Of a stretch of 64,000 nucleotides of DNA, positions 35,517 through 45,684 are shown piece by piece (position 1 is the stretch's first letter; each line of letters starts with the position of its first letter). The position numbers and the translations under genes were made by a program. Under the pieces are notes generated by a model. It did not search any database, was not told the DNA's origin, and saw nothing but the letters and a program-made list of their open reading frames with translations. The DNA is from Methylibium sp035476815. GTDB taxonomy: Bacteria; Pseudomonadota; Gammaproteobacteria; Burkholderiales; Burkholderiaceae_C. The DNA lies in NCBI GenBank assembly GCA_035476815.1, contig DATILD010000034.1:66517-130516 (forward strand). Reading direction: 5' to 3'.

Positions 35517-35987
35517 TCAGCTCCCCTCGTGGGCACGCTGCAAGGCGGCGAGGTCGAGCTTGACCATGCCGAGGATCGCCTGCAGCACGCGCTGGCTGCA
35601 CGCCGGGTCCGACATCCAGGCCGCGAGCTGGGTCGGCACGACCTGCCACGACACGCCGTAACGGTCGTGCAGCCAGCCGCATTGCTCGACCGCGCCGCCG
35701 TCGGCCAGACGCTCCCAGTAATGGTCGATCTCGGCCTGGGTCGTGCAGTTCACGACGAAGGACACCGCGTGGTTGAACTGGAACTGCGGGCCGCCGTTGA
35801 GCGCCAGCCAGTCCTGGCCGTCGAGCTCGAAGGCCACGGTCAGCACCGTGCCGGCCGGCATCGGCATGCCGTCGCCGTAGTGGGTGATCGCCTTGATCCG
35901 CGAGTTGGGGAACACCGACCCGTAGAACCGGGCGGCATCTTCGGCCTGGCGGTCGAACCACAGGCAGGGGGTCGTTCGCTGTTGCAT
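35517..35987 (-). CDS. PhnB-like VOC protein (3-demethylubiquinone methyltransferase-like fold)
   Basis: 156 residues: TPCLWFDRQAEDAARFYGSVFPNSRI, LNGGPQFQFNHAVSFVVNC, and CGWLHDRYGVSWQVVPTQL are diagnostic of the PF06983/PhnB-like VOC branch. No methyltransferase activity should be assumed; the name of the fold is historical. Strong ribosome site AGGAGG before the ATG. Second gene of the ECF42 operon. Confidence 0.9.
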   Translation of the reverse strand: MQQRTTPCLWFDRQAEDAARFYGSVFPNSRIKAITHYGDGMPMPAGTVLTVAFELDGQDWLALNGGPQFQFNHAVSFVVNCTTQAEIDHYWERLADGGAVEQCGWLHDRYGVSWQVVPTQLAAWMSDPACSQRVLQAILGMVKLDLAALQRAHEGS

Positions 35988-36050
35988 CGGTCATCCTCCT
36001 GTCCTGACGACGAACGGCGCGGCGCCGTTTCGACCGACGCGGACTCGGTG

Positions 36051-36425
36051 CTAACCCTGGGTCGGCGGACTCCCGGCGTAGCAGGGCGCGAGCGCGCGCA
36101 CCTCCACCGTACACCAGCCGGCCGCCGGGCAGCGCGCCGCGATCGCGAGCGCCTCGTCACGGGTGTTGCAGCTGAGCAGGAAGAAGCCGCCGACCATCTC
36201 CTTGGCCTCGGCGAACGGGCCGTCGCGCACCTCGGTGCGGCCGCCGCGCACTGTGACCCGCGCCGCGCCGTCCTGCGACTGCAGCGATTCGCTGGCCACC
36301 AGCAGGCCGTCGCGCCGCAGCCCGTCGCCGAAGCGCAGCATGCTCTCGTACAGCGCGCGGCCCTCGGTCTCGCTGCGGCCGCGGCGCTGGTCGACCGGTT
36401 CGACGATCAGCAGCATGTAGGACAT
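36051..36425 (-). CDS. YCII/DGPF-domain protein, second copy
   Basis: 124 residues. MSYMLLIVEPVDQRRGRS start, then VRDGPFAEAKEMVGGFFLLSC with the DGPF motif, and a Cys-containing C-terminus (CTVEVRALAPCYAG). First gene of the ECF42 operon; ribosome site GAGGAG upstream. Different enough from the copy at 35014 to be an old paralog. Confidence 0.9.
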   Translation of the reverse strand: MSYMLLIVEPVDQRRGRSETEGRALYESMLRFGDGLRRDGLLVASESLQSQDGAARVTVRGGRTEVRDGPFAEAKEMVGGFFLLSCNTRDEALAIAARCPAAGWCTVEVRALAPCYAGSPPTQG

Positions 36426-36435
36426 CGCGTTCTCC

Positions 36436-38562
<2,127 letters not shown>

Positions 38563-38637
38563 GGGGCCTTGGCAGCGACGGCGCGGGTGTGCGCCGGGCA
38601 GGATGCTAGCCGAGGCCTCGGCACGCTGTCCCGGCCC

Positions 38638-38776
38638 GGTTGTGGCTGCGACTCACATCGCCTTCAGCGATATGAGTCTGCGCCGCAACCTGGAACGCTG
38701 ACGCGCTGCGTCAGCAGCAGGGTTGTGGCTTCGCCTCAACCCGGACCGAGACGCAGCGCGTCAGAGTTCCAGGTTG
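38638..38776. repeat. Nested inverted repeats between oligopeptidase B and panC
   Basis: Two palindromes. The first has 24-base arms at 38638-38661 and 38667-38690 (19 of 24 paired). The second has 27-base arms at 38686-38712 and 38750-38776 with a single mismatch; its right arm contains the last codons of panC, so the panC tail exists again, inverted, 40 bases downstream. GGTTGTGGCT occurs twice. No protein-coding signal. Confidence 0.65.
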
Positions 38777-39591
38777 TCGATCAGCCGCGTGGCTCCGAGC
38801 TTCGCCGCCGCCAGCACCACCAGCGGATCGTCCGCCCCCTTGACCGGCGGCTGCAGGTCGGCGCGCCGGCGCACGGTCACGTAGTCCGGCGCCCAGCCGC
38901 GCGCGCGCAGGCCGTCCATCGCCTTGCGTTCCTGGGCGCCGAGGTCCTTGACGCCGCGCTTCACCGCCGCCTTCAGCGCCTGCAGCGCGGCGGCGAGCTG
39001 CGGCGCCTCGGCGCGCTCGGCCTCGCTCAGGTAGGCGTTGCGCGAGCTCAGCGCCAGGCCGTCGGCGGCGCGCGCCGTCTCGCCCGGCACCACCTCGACC
39101 GGCAGCGCGAACTGCTCGACCATGCCCTTCAACACCAGGAACTGCTGGTAGTCCTTCTTGCCGAAGATCGCCAGCCGCGGCTGCACGCACTGGAACAGCT
39201 TCAGCACCACGGTGCACACGCCGACGAAGAAGCCGGGCCGGAACTCGCCCTCCAGGATGTCGGCCAGCGCCGCCGGCGGATGCACCTTGTAGGTCTGCGG
39301 CTGAGGGTAGAGCTCGCCCTCGTGCGGCGCGAACACCAGGTTGCAGCCGAGCGCGCGGAGCTGCTCGCAGTCGTGCTCGAGCGTGCGCGGATAGCGGTCG
39401 AAGTCCTCGTGCGGCTGGAACTGCAGCCGGTTGACGAAGATGCTGACCACCACCGGCCCACCGAGCTCGCGCGCCTGCTTGACGAGCTGCAGATGCCCCT
39501 CGTGCAGATTGCCCATGGTCGGCACGAAGGCCGGCGGCTTGGCGCCCGCGAGCGCATGCCGCAGGTCAGCGACGGTGTGGACGACGCGCAT
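38761..39591 (-). CDS. panC: Pantothenate synthetase
   Basis: Joins pantoate and beta-alanine with ATP. 276 residues. TMGNLHEGHLQLVKQA carries the HEGH nucleotide motif, then VVVSIFVNRLQF, LFQCVQPRLAIFGKKDYQQF and LALSSRNAYLSEAER. The frame ends in DNLEL. Downstream of panB on the same strand with an 80-bp hairpin repeat between. The stop sits inside an inverted repeat. Confidence 0.97.
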   Translation of the reverse strand: MRVVHTVADLRHALAGAKPPAFVPTMGNLHEGHLQLVKQARELGGPVVVSIFVNRLQFQPHEDFDRYPRTLEHDCEQLRALGCNLVFAPHEGELYPQPQTYKVHPPAALADILEGEFRPGFFVGVCTVVLKLFQCVQPRLAIFGKKDYQQFLVLKGMVEQFALPVEVVPGETARAADGLALSSRNAYLSEAERAEAPQLAAALQALKAAVKRGVKDLGAQERKAMDGLRARGWAPDYVTVRRRADLQPPVKGADDPLVVLAAAKLGATRLIDNLEL

Positions 39592-39607
39592 GCGCTTCCT
39601 TCGAGCA

Positions 39608-39685
39608 GCCGCCGCAGACCGGCTTTGCCGGTCTGCCAGCGGCGCCCCCTGGAGGGGGAGCGGCGAAGCCGCAACGGGGGTGGTC
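39608..39685 (-). repeat. Hairpin repeat between panB and panC (copy A)
   Basis: Chain of small stems: AGACCGGC/GCCGGTCT with loop TTT (39616-39634), CCCCCT/AGGGGG, and CGGCG/AGCCG, ending ACGGGGGTGG. A close copy lies at 40591-40668 between panB and scpA in the same orientation. Confidence 0.65.
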
Positions 39686-39690
39686 CATGT

Positions 39691-40533
39691 TCAGTAGGCG
39701 TGGAGCTTCTCGTCGGGGAAGCTGCCGTCCTTGACGGCCGCCACGTAGCGGCGCACCGCGTCCTCGATCGACGCCGCGCCTTCCATGAAGTTGCGCACGA
39801 AGCGCGGTTGCTTGCCGCGGCTGATGCCCAGCATGTCGTGCAGCACCAGCACCTGGCCGGCCGTGCCGGCCCCGGCCCCGATGCCGATGGTCATCACGCC
39901 CGGGTTGTCGGCCTGCACGTCGCGCGCCACCGCCGAGGGCATCAGCTCCAGCACCATCATCGCGGCGCCGGCGTCGGCCAGTTCCCTGGCGTGGCGGCGC
40001 AGCGTCTCGGCGCCGGCCGGGTCCTTGCCCTGGATGCGGTAGCCGCCGAGCGCGTGCACGCTCTGCGGCGTGAGGCCCAGGTGGGCGCACACCGGCACGC
40101 CGCGCTCGACCAGGAAGTGCACCGTCTCGGGGGTCCAGCCGCCGCCCTCGAGCTTGACCATCTGCGCACCGGCGGCCATCAGCGTGCCGGCGTTGCGCAG
40201 CGCCTGCACCGGGTTCTCCTGGTAGCTGCCGAAGGGCATGTCGGCGACCACGAAGGTGCTCTTGTTGCCGCGCACCGTGCTGCGCGTGTGGTAGCCGATC
40301 TGCTCCATCGTCACCGACAGCGTGCTCGGCTGGCCCTTGAGCACCATGCCCAGCGAATCGCCGATCAGGAGGCAGTCGACGCCCGCGGCATCGACCAGTG
40401 CCGCGAAGCTGGCGTCGTAGCAGGTCAGCATCGCGATCTTCTCGCCGCGCGCGTGCATCTCGCGCAGCGTGTGCAGCGTGACCGGCTTGCGGTCGCCGGC
40501 GGGGGCGGCGGCAGGGGAGCTGTGGCTGCTCAT
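39691..40533 (-). CDS. panB: 3-methyl-2-oxobutanoate hydroxymethyltransferase
   Basis: First committed step of pantothenate synthesis: ketoisovalerate plus methylenetetrahydrofolate to ketopantoate. 280 residues. MLTCYDASFAALVDAAGVDCLLIGDSLGMVL (metal ligand Asp in GDSLGM), TVRGNKSTFVVADMPFGSYQ, VKLEGG and GIGAGAGTAGQVLVLHDMLG are all present. Starts at ATG MSSHSSPAA. The chain panB-panC plus the upstream scpA is usual in betaproteobacteria. Confidence 0.97.
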   Translation of the reverse strand: MSSHSSPAAAPAGDRKPVTLHTLREMHARGEKIAMLTCYDASFAALVDAAGVDCLLIGDSLGMVLKGQPSTLSVTMEQIGYHTRSTVRGNKSTFVVADMPFGSYQENPVQALRNAGTLMAAGAQMVKLEGGGWTPETVHFLVERGVPVCAHLGLTPQSVHALGGYRIQGKDPAGAETLRRHARELADAGAAMMVLELMPSAVARDVQADNPGVMTIGIGAGAGTAGQVLVLHDMLGISRGKQPRFVRNFMEGAASIEDAVRRYVAAVKDGSFPDEKLHAY

Positions 40534-40590
40534 GGTGTCTTTCGACGCTGGGGCGGCGGATTCTAAGCATGCTGCCGCACTAAGCGCGCG

Positions 40591-40668
40591 GCCGCCGCGG
40601 ATCCGGCTTCGCCGGGCCGCTGGCGGCGCCCCCTGGAGGGGGAGCGGCGCAGCCGCAACGGGGGTGGG
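40591..40668 (-). repeat. Hairpin repeat between scpA and panB (copy B)
   Basis: Same blocks as copy A at 39608: a CCGGCTT..GCCGG stem, GGCGCCCCCTGGAGGGGGAG core and AGCCGCAACGGGGGTGG end. The 25-base core (40625-40649) is identical to 39641-39665. Confidence 0.65.
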
Positions 40669-40673
40669 TCAAA

Positions 40674-41534
40674 TCAGCTGGGCTGGTAGGCGAGGCGCAC
40701 GTAGATGGGGGCGAAGGCCTCGGCCTGGGTCAGCTCGATCAGGTGCTCGCGCGCCAGTTCGAGCATCGCGATGAAGGTCACGACCATCTTCTGCTGCGAG
40801 GCCTCGACCTCGAACAGGTCGCCCCATTCGACGAAGCGCCGGCCCTGCAGCCGCCGCAGCAGCAGGCTCATGTGCTCGCGCACCGACAGCTCCTCGCGGC
40901 GGATCAGGTGGTGCTGGTTGAGCCTGGCGCGCTTGAGGATGTCCAGCCACGCGTCCTGCAGGTCGATCGCCGCGACCTCGGGCCAGCGCGGCTGCAGCGA
41001 TTGCTCGATGTGGACCTGGGCGCGCAGGAAATCCCGGCCGAGCTGCGGCAGGCGCTCCAGCTTGGCGGCGGCGAGCTTGATCTGCTCGTATTCCAGCAGC
41101 CGGCGCACCAGCTCGGCGCGCGGGTCCTCGGCCTCCTTGCCCGCCTCGCTGCGCTTGGGCGGCAGCAGCATGCGCGACTTGATCTCGATCAGCATCGCCG
41201 CCATCAGCAGGTACTCGGCGGCGAGCTCGAGGTTGCGCTTGCGGATCTGCTCGACGTAGGTCAGGTACTGGCGCGTGACATCCGCCATCGGGATGTCGAG
41301 GATGTTGAAGTTCTGCTTGCGGATCAGGTAGAGCAGCAGGTCCAGCGGGCCCTCGAAGGTCTCGAGGAAGACCTCCAGCGCGTCCGGCGGGATGTAGAGG
41401 TCGGTCGGCAGCGCGAACAGCGGCTCGCCGTACAGCCGCGCCAGCGCGATGCGGTCCACGACCTCGGGCAGCGCGTCCACGGCCGGCGGCGGCAGCACTT
41501 CGGTGTCGGCGTCGTAGGCCGCGGGGGCATTCAT
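40674..41534 (-). CDS. scpA: Segregation and condensation protein A (kleisin)
   Basis: Kleisin subunit that bridges SMC heads with ScpB in chromosome condensation. 286 residues. The family core is LETFEGPLDLLLYLIRKQNFNILDIPMADVTRQYLTYVE, then YLLMAAMLIEIKSRMLLPP, and a winged-helix C-terminus (VVTFIAMLELAREHLIELTQAE). The N-terminal 40 residues are a non-conserved lead. Starts at ATG MNAPAAYD. Followed by panB-panC. Confidence 0.95.
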   Translation of the reverse strand: MNAPAAYDADTEVLPPPAVDALPEVVDRIALARLYGEPLFALPTDLYIPPDALEVFLETFEGPLDLLLYLIRKQNFNILDIPMADVTRQYLTYVEQIRKRNLELAAEYLLMAAMLIEIKSRMLLPPKRSEAGKEAEDPRAELVRRLLEYEQIKLAAAKLERLPQLGRDFLRAQVHIEQSLQPRWPEVAAIDLQDAWLDILKRARLNQHHLIRREELSVREHMSLLLRRLQGRRFVEWGDLFEVEASQQKMVVTFIAMLELAREHLIELTQAEAFAPIYVRLAYQPS

Positions 41535-41559
41535 CGAGCGGGGCGGGGCCGCTGCGGGC

Positions 41560-41760
41560 TCAGCTCTTGGTCTGGTAGACGTAGGCCTGCTGCGGCACGC
41601 GCGCCTCGCGCTGCTCGGCCAGCGCCGCGCGGTCCTGCGGGCGGTCCCACAGCAGGGCGCGGCCCTGGCGCTGCTTCTCCTCGAGCCGCGGGTCGCGCTG
41701 CTTGAGCGACTCGATGAAGTCGGTGACGTCCGAGCGGTAGGGTTTCCAGAACAGCGGCAT
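41560..41760 (-). CDS. DUF3460 family protein
   Basis: 66 residues from MPLFWKPYRSDVTDF; an in-frame ATG nine codons upstream (41787) is the alternative. ESLKQRDPRLEEKQRQGRALLWDRPQD is the family signature. Small, charged and cytosolic, of unknown function. Position directly before scpA is typical of Burkholderiales. Confidence 0.85.
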   Translation of the reverse strand: MPLFWKPYRSDVTDFIESLKQRDPRLEEKQRQGRALLWDRPQDRAALAEQREARVPQQAYVYQTKS

Positions 41761-41799
41761 GGGGCGGTCAGGCAGTTGAGCCGGCATTTTACCGGCGCC

Positions 41800-42489
41800 T
41801 CACCAGGGCTCGATCCGCTGCACCTCCAGCGCGCCGTCGAGGAAGCGGTGCGGCTGCCCGAGCCACCATTTGGCGAGCTCGTCGAGCCGCTCGACCGTCG
41901 TCTGGTGGGCGGCGAAGGTCGCCTTGACGGTCGCCAGTCCGTCGAGGTTCTGCACCACGTACTGAAGCCGGCCCTGCTCGTGCTGCGGCAGCACCCGCAC
42001 GCCGGCCACCAGGTCGGCGGTGAAGCGATAGCGGGTCTCCAGGAAGCGGCCGCTGTCGGGATCACGCTCGGGCTCGCCGATGCAGCGGATGCCGGCCTGC
42101 GCCAGCCGCGCCTCGAGCCGCTCCATCTCGGGCGGGAAGTCCTTGCTCAGCTCGAAGCTCTGGCCGGACACCAGCCGCGCCATCAACACGATGTGGTCGA
42201 CCCATTCCGGCGCCGCCAGCGGGCCGCGCTCGACGCGCTTGCGGCGCAGGTCGGCGGTGAAGTCGCTGTAGTGCAGGCCCTCGACCACCGCGCGCGGGTC
42301 GACCGCGTAGCGCAGCGGCGAGGCCGGCCGCAGCACGTCGAGCTGGCGGCCCAGGTCGTCGAGGTAGCGCCAGATCTCGGCGCAGGCGCCCTCGACCAGC
42401 GCGACGTTGCGCTCGATCACCGCGTGATCGCCGCGCAACTGGGCCTGGCGGGCCTGGGCCTGCTGCTTGAGGTCGTCGAGGAAGCTCAT
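41800..42489 (-). CDS. Conserved protein of unknown function
   Basis: 229 residues, starting MSFLDDLKQQAQARQAQLRGD. Mixed helix-strand composition, no signal peptide, no membrane segment, no recognised motif. The blocks YSDFTADLRRKRVERG, WVDHIVLMARLVSGQSFELS and RCIGEPERDPDSGRFLETRYRF look conserved and I recall similar betaproteobacterial proteins without a function. Divergent from the CYTH-CHAD gene with 55 bases between starts, and 40 bases upstream of DUF3460 on its strand. Confidence 0.7.
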   Translation of the reverse strand: MSFLDDLKQQAQARQAQLRGDHAVIERNVALVEGACAEIWRYLDDLGRQLDVLRPASPLRYAVDPRAVVEGLHYSDFTADLRRKRVERGPLAAPEWVDHIVLMARLVSGQSFELSKDFPPEMERLEARLAQAGIRCIGEPERDPDSGRFLETRYRFTADLVAGVRVLPQHEQGRLQYVVQNLDGLATVKATFAAHQTTVERLDELAKWWLGQPHRFLDGALEVQRIEPW

Positions 42490-42544
42490 GGGGGGCCGGG
42501 GTGACCGTCGTCGGCGCGGGATGCCGCGTGCGATGATATTTTCC

Positions 42545-44053
42545 ATGACCGAGGTGGAGTTGAGGTTGCAGATTCCGCCGGCCTCGCTGGCCGGCGTCGA
42601 GCGCGAGCTTGCGCGCGGCGCGACCCGCCGCCTGCGGCTGCAGGCGGTCTATTTCGACACCGCCGACCGGCGGCTCGGCGCCGCCGGCCTGGCGCTGCGG
42701 CTGCGCAAGGAGGGGCGGCGCTGGGTGCAGACGCTCAAGAGCGGGTCGGCCCATGGCATCGAGCGCGGCGAGCACAACGTGGCGCTCGGCCTGCCGGCCG
42801 GCCTGGAGCCGGCGGTCGACCCGGCGCTGCACGCCGGCACCCCAGCCGGCGACGCGCTGGCCGCACTGCTGGCGCCGGCCGCGGACGCTGCCGTGCCGGC
42901 GCTGCTGCCGCTCTACCGCACCGAGGTCTGGCGTCGCCAGCGCCTGCTGCGCTCGCGCCGCGGCAGCGTCGAGCTGGCGCTGGACCGCGGCGAGATCGTC
43001 GCGTCCGGTCCGGACGGCACGCTGCGTCGCTGGCCGCTGTGCGAGCTGGAGGTCGAGCTGAAGAGCGGCTCGCCGCTGGCCGTGACCGACGTCGCCGCCG
43101 GCTGGGCCGCGCGCCACGGCCTCTGGCCGGACAGCCGCAGCAAGGCCGAGCGCGGCGATCGGCTGTCGCGCGGCCTGGGCCCCGGCGACGCGGTGCCGGC
43201 CGGCAAGGCCCAGCCGCTGCGCTGGCGCAAGTCCATGACCCCGGCCGAGGCCTGGGCGGCGCTGCTGGCGAACGTGCTGGCCCAGGCGCTGCCGAACTGG
43301 TGCGAGGTGGCCGCCGGCAGTCCGGCCGCCGAGCCGGTGCACCAGCTGCGCGTCGCGTTGCGGCGGCTGCGCTCGGCCGAGCGCTTCGTCGCCGGCTGGC
43401 CCGGCGTGCTGCCGGGGGACTGGGGCGAGGCCGCCGCGGCGCTGTTCCGGCGGCTTGGCGCGACGCGCGACCGCGACGTGCTGACGAGCGGGCCGCAGCG
43501 CGCCGTGGACGCGGCCCTGGCGGCGCTCGGCGAGCCCGCACTCGCGCTGCCGGCCGCGGCCGACGCCCCGGACTGGAGCGACGCCGAGCGCGCCCGGCAC
43601 GGCGTGCTGCTGCTCCATCTGCAGGCCGCGCTGCTGGCGCCCGCGGAGCCGGCCGGCGAGGCCGCCGAGCTGCGCGCGCTGGCCGCCGCGCGCCTCGGCG
43701 ACTGGCACGAGCGGCTGCGCAAGGACGCCAAGCGCTTCGCCGCGCTCGACGACGCGGCGCGCCACCGGGTCCGCAAGCGCGTCAAGCGGCTGCGCTACGC
43801 GGTGGAGTTCGCCGCGGCGCTGTTCCCGAAGGCCCCGGTCGAGGCTTACCTGGCCCGGTTGCGCGAGGCGCAGGAGCGGCTTGGCGAGTTCAACGACCTG
43901 TGCGTCGCGCTGGCCGCCTACCGGAGCCTGGCGGCGACCGAGCCGCGGGCCTGGTTTGCGCTCGGCTGGCTGGCGGCCCGCCGCGAGGCCGCGCTGGCGG
44001 ACTGCGCCGCGGCGCTGGTCCGCTGGCGCAAGGCCGAAGCCTTCTGGTCCTAG
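42545..44053 (+). CDS. CYTH-CHAD domain protein (triphosphatase/polyphosphate-binding)
   Basis: 502 residues. CYTH domain at 3-205 opens with TEVELRLQI, an ExExR variant of the ExExK motif, with further Arg/Lys and Glu strands (YFDTADRRLGAAGLALRLRKEG, WPLCELEVELKSG). The CHAD domain at about 230-500 has the conserved His/Arg helices EPVHQLRVALRRLRSAERF and RKRVKRLRYAVEF. E. coli YgiF with the same layout hydrolyses inorganic triphosphate; CHAD binds polyphosphate. A start 4 codons upstream is possible. The stop abuts the stop of the convergent gene at 44054. Confidence 0.9.
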   Translation: MTEVELRLQIPPASLAGVERELARGATRRLRLQAVYFDTADRRLGAAGLALRLRKEGRRWVQTLKSGSAHGIERGEHNVALGLPAGLEPAVDPALHAGTPAGDALAALLAPAADAAVPALLPLYRTEVWRRQRLLRSRRGSVELALDRGEIVASGPDGTLRRWPLCELEVELKSGSPLAVTDVAAGWAARHGLWPDSRSKAERGDRLSRGLGPGDAVPAGKAQPLRWRKSMTPAEAWAALLANVLAQALPNWCEVAAGSPAAEPVHQLRVALRRLRSAERFVAGWPGVLPGDWGEAAAALFRRLGATRDRDVLTSGPQRAVDAALAALGEPALALPAAADAPDWSDAERARHGVLLLHLQAALLAPAEPAGEAAELRALAAARLGDWHERLRKDAKRFAALDDAARHRVRKRVKRLRYAVEFAAALFPKAPVEAYLARLREAQERLGEFNDLCVALAAYRSLAATEPRAWFALGWLAARREAALADCAAALVRWRKAEAFWS

Positions 44054-45574
44054 TCACGGCGAGGGGCCGGTGAGCCAGCGCTGCGCGAGCGCCGCGACGT
44101 CGAGCTCGGCCGTTGTGTCGACCGAGATCGCGTCGCGCCGCTCGTCGGCGTCCAGCGGCTCGGCGAGCACGGTCAGCGTCGCCAGCACGGCGAGGCCGGC
44201 CTCCGACGGGTCGTCGCCGCGCGTCTGGCGCGCGGTGATGCGTTCGCGCAGCACCGCCGGCGGCGCATGGCAATGCAGGATCGCGAACGGGCAGCCGGCC
44301 GAGGCGGCCAGGGCCGCGAAATCCCGCCGTTCGTCGCGCTTCAGGAAGGCGGCATCGACCACCACCGGCCAGCCGGCGTCGAGCGCCGCCCGCGCCAGCC
44401 CGGCCAGCCGCGCGTAGGTGCGCCGGGTGGTGTCCGGGCCGTAGGCCAGGCCACCCGGCGGCGTGGCGGCCAGCGGGCCGACGCCGAGCAGGCGCTTGCG
44501 CTCGACGTCCGAGCGCAGCCGGATCGCGCCGGTCTGCTCGACCAGCCGCAGCGCGACCTGGCTCTTGCCCGAGCCGGGCAGCCCGTGGGTGATCAGCAGC
44601 GCCGGCGCTGGCGGCGCGGTGGCCTCGCGCCGCGCCAGATCCAGGTAATCGGCCTGCGCGGGCCGGCACACCGCCGGCGCGCGCAGGCCCGTGACGAGCG
44701 CACGCACCAGCGCGCGGTAGACGATCGCATGGCGCCACAGGGGCAGGCTGGCATGGTCGCCGCCGGCCTCGACCCAGGCGTTGACGAAGCGCGCCGCGGC
44801 GGCGGGCTGTCCATGGGCCTCCAGGTCCATCGCGGTGAAGGCGACGTCGTCGACCAGGTCGATGAAGCGCAGCGCCGGGTCGAACTCGATCGCGTCGAAC
44901 GGCCGCAGCGCGCCGTCGAGGCGGACCAGGTTGGCGAGGTGCAGGTCGCCATGGCCCTCGCGCACCCGGTCATCGGCACGGCGTGCAGCCCACCGCGGCG
45001 CGAGGCGTTCGGCCTGGGCGGCGAACCAGCGGCGCAGCATGGCGATCGCGTCGGCGCGCGCCGGCAGCTGCGTCGCCAGGCCGTCGAGCGTCGCCAGCGC
45101 CATGCGGTGCACCGCCGCGCCGCCCCAGCCGCTGTCGGCCGGGGCCGCGGCGGCGGCGGCCTGCCAGCCGGCCACGTCGCGGGCCAGGCGCTCCAGGTCG
45201 GCCGGGTCGAGCGGCCCGGCCAGTGCCTGCTCGGACAGCAGCGCGCCGGGCGGGAAGCGGCGCATGCGCACGGCGTGGTCCAGCGCCGGGCCGGGGCCGT
45301 CGAGGGTGGGTTCGGCCGCGCTGCCGGTGACCCGGCTCAGCCCGAGGTAGACCTGCGGCGCGAAGCGGCGGTTCACGCGCAGCTCCTCCTCGCAGAAGTG
45401 CCGGCGCTGTTCGGGCCGGCTGAAGTCGAGGAAGGGCAGCCGCACCGGCTTCTTCAGCTTGTAGGCCAGCGCGCCGGCCAGCAGCACCCAGGAGATGTGG
45501 GTCTCGATCAGCTCGACCGGCGTGCCGTCGCGCCCCAGCCAGCGGCGCAGGCCGTCGATGTCGATGCTGCCCAT
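44054..45574 (-). CDS. Fusion of aminoglycoside phosphotransferase-like and AAA/P-loop kinase domains
   Basis: 506 residues. N-terminal part (about 20-320) follows the APH-like kinase fold: GALAYKLKKPVRLPFLDFS, then catalytic loop REGHGDLHLANLVRL and FDAIEFDPALRFIDLVDDVAFTAMDLEA. The C-terminal part (from about 328) is a P-loop kinase with GLPGSGKSQVALRL and SDVERKRLLG. This two-domain form is a known uncharacterised family in proteobacteria; it need not confer antibiotic resistance. Start at MGSIDIDG, with an alternative ATG three codons upstream. Confidence 0.88.
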   Translation of the reverse strand: MGSIDIDGLRRWLGRDGTPVELIETHISWVLLAGALAYKLKKPVRLPFLDFSRPEQRRHFCEEELRVNRRFAPQVYLGLSRVTGSAAEPTLDGPGPALDHAVRMRRFPPGALLSEQALAGPLDPADLERLARDVAGWQAAAAAAPADSGWGGAAVHRMALATLDGLATQLPARADAIAMLRRWFAAQAERLAPRWAARRADDRVREGHGDLHLANLVRLDGALRPFDAIEFDPALRFIDLVDDVAFTAMDLEAHGQPAAAARFVNAWVEAGGDHASLPLWRHAIVYRALVRALVTGLRAPAVCRPAQADYLDLARREATAPPAPALLITHGLPGSGKSQVALRLVEQTGAIRLRSDVERKRLLGVGPLAATPPGGLAYGPDTTRRTYARLAGLARAALDAGWPVVVDAAFLKRDERRDFAALAASAGCPFAILHCHAPPAVLRERITARQTRGDDPSEAGLAVLATLTVLAEPLDADERRDAISVDTTAELDVAALAQRWLTGPSP

Positions 45575-45684
45575 GGCCGGCATTCTGCGCAGGCGGCGTG
45601 CCGCGGGTCTGCGCTGCATCAAGCCGCGAGGGCGTCGGCGGCCCGTGCGACCGCCACAATCGCCGTGCCACCGCGAAAGCCTCC

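Noticed and set aside
35517..35987. 3-demethylubiquinone methyltransferase activity
   Set aside because: The similarity is to the VOC-type PhnB-like fold; no SAM-binding methyltransferase motif is present.
44054..45574. Antibiotic resistance (aminoglycoside phosphotransferase) call
   Set aside because: The APH-like domain is fused to a P-loop kinase, a widespread chromosomal family; fold similarity does not support a resistance role.
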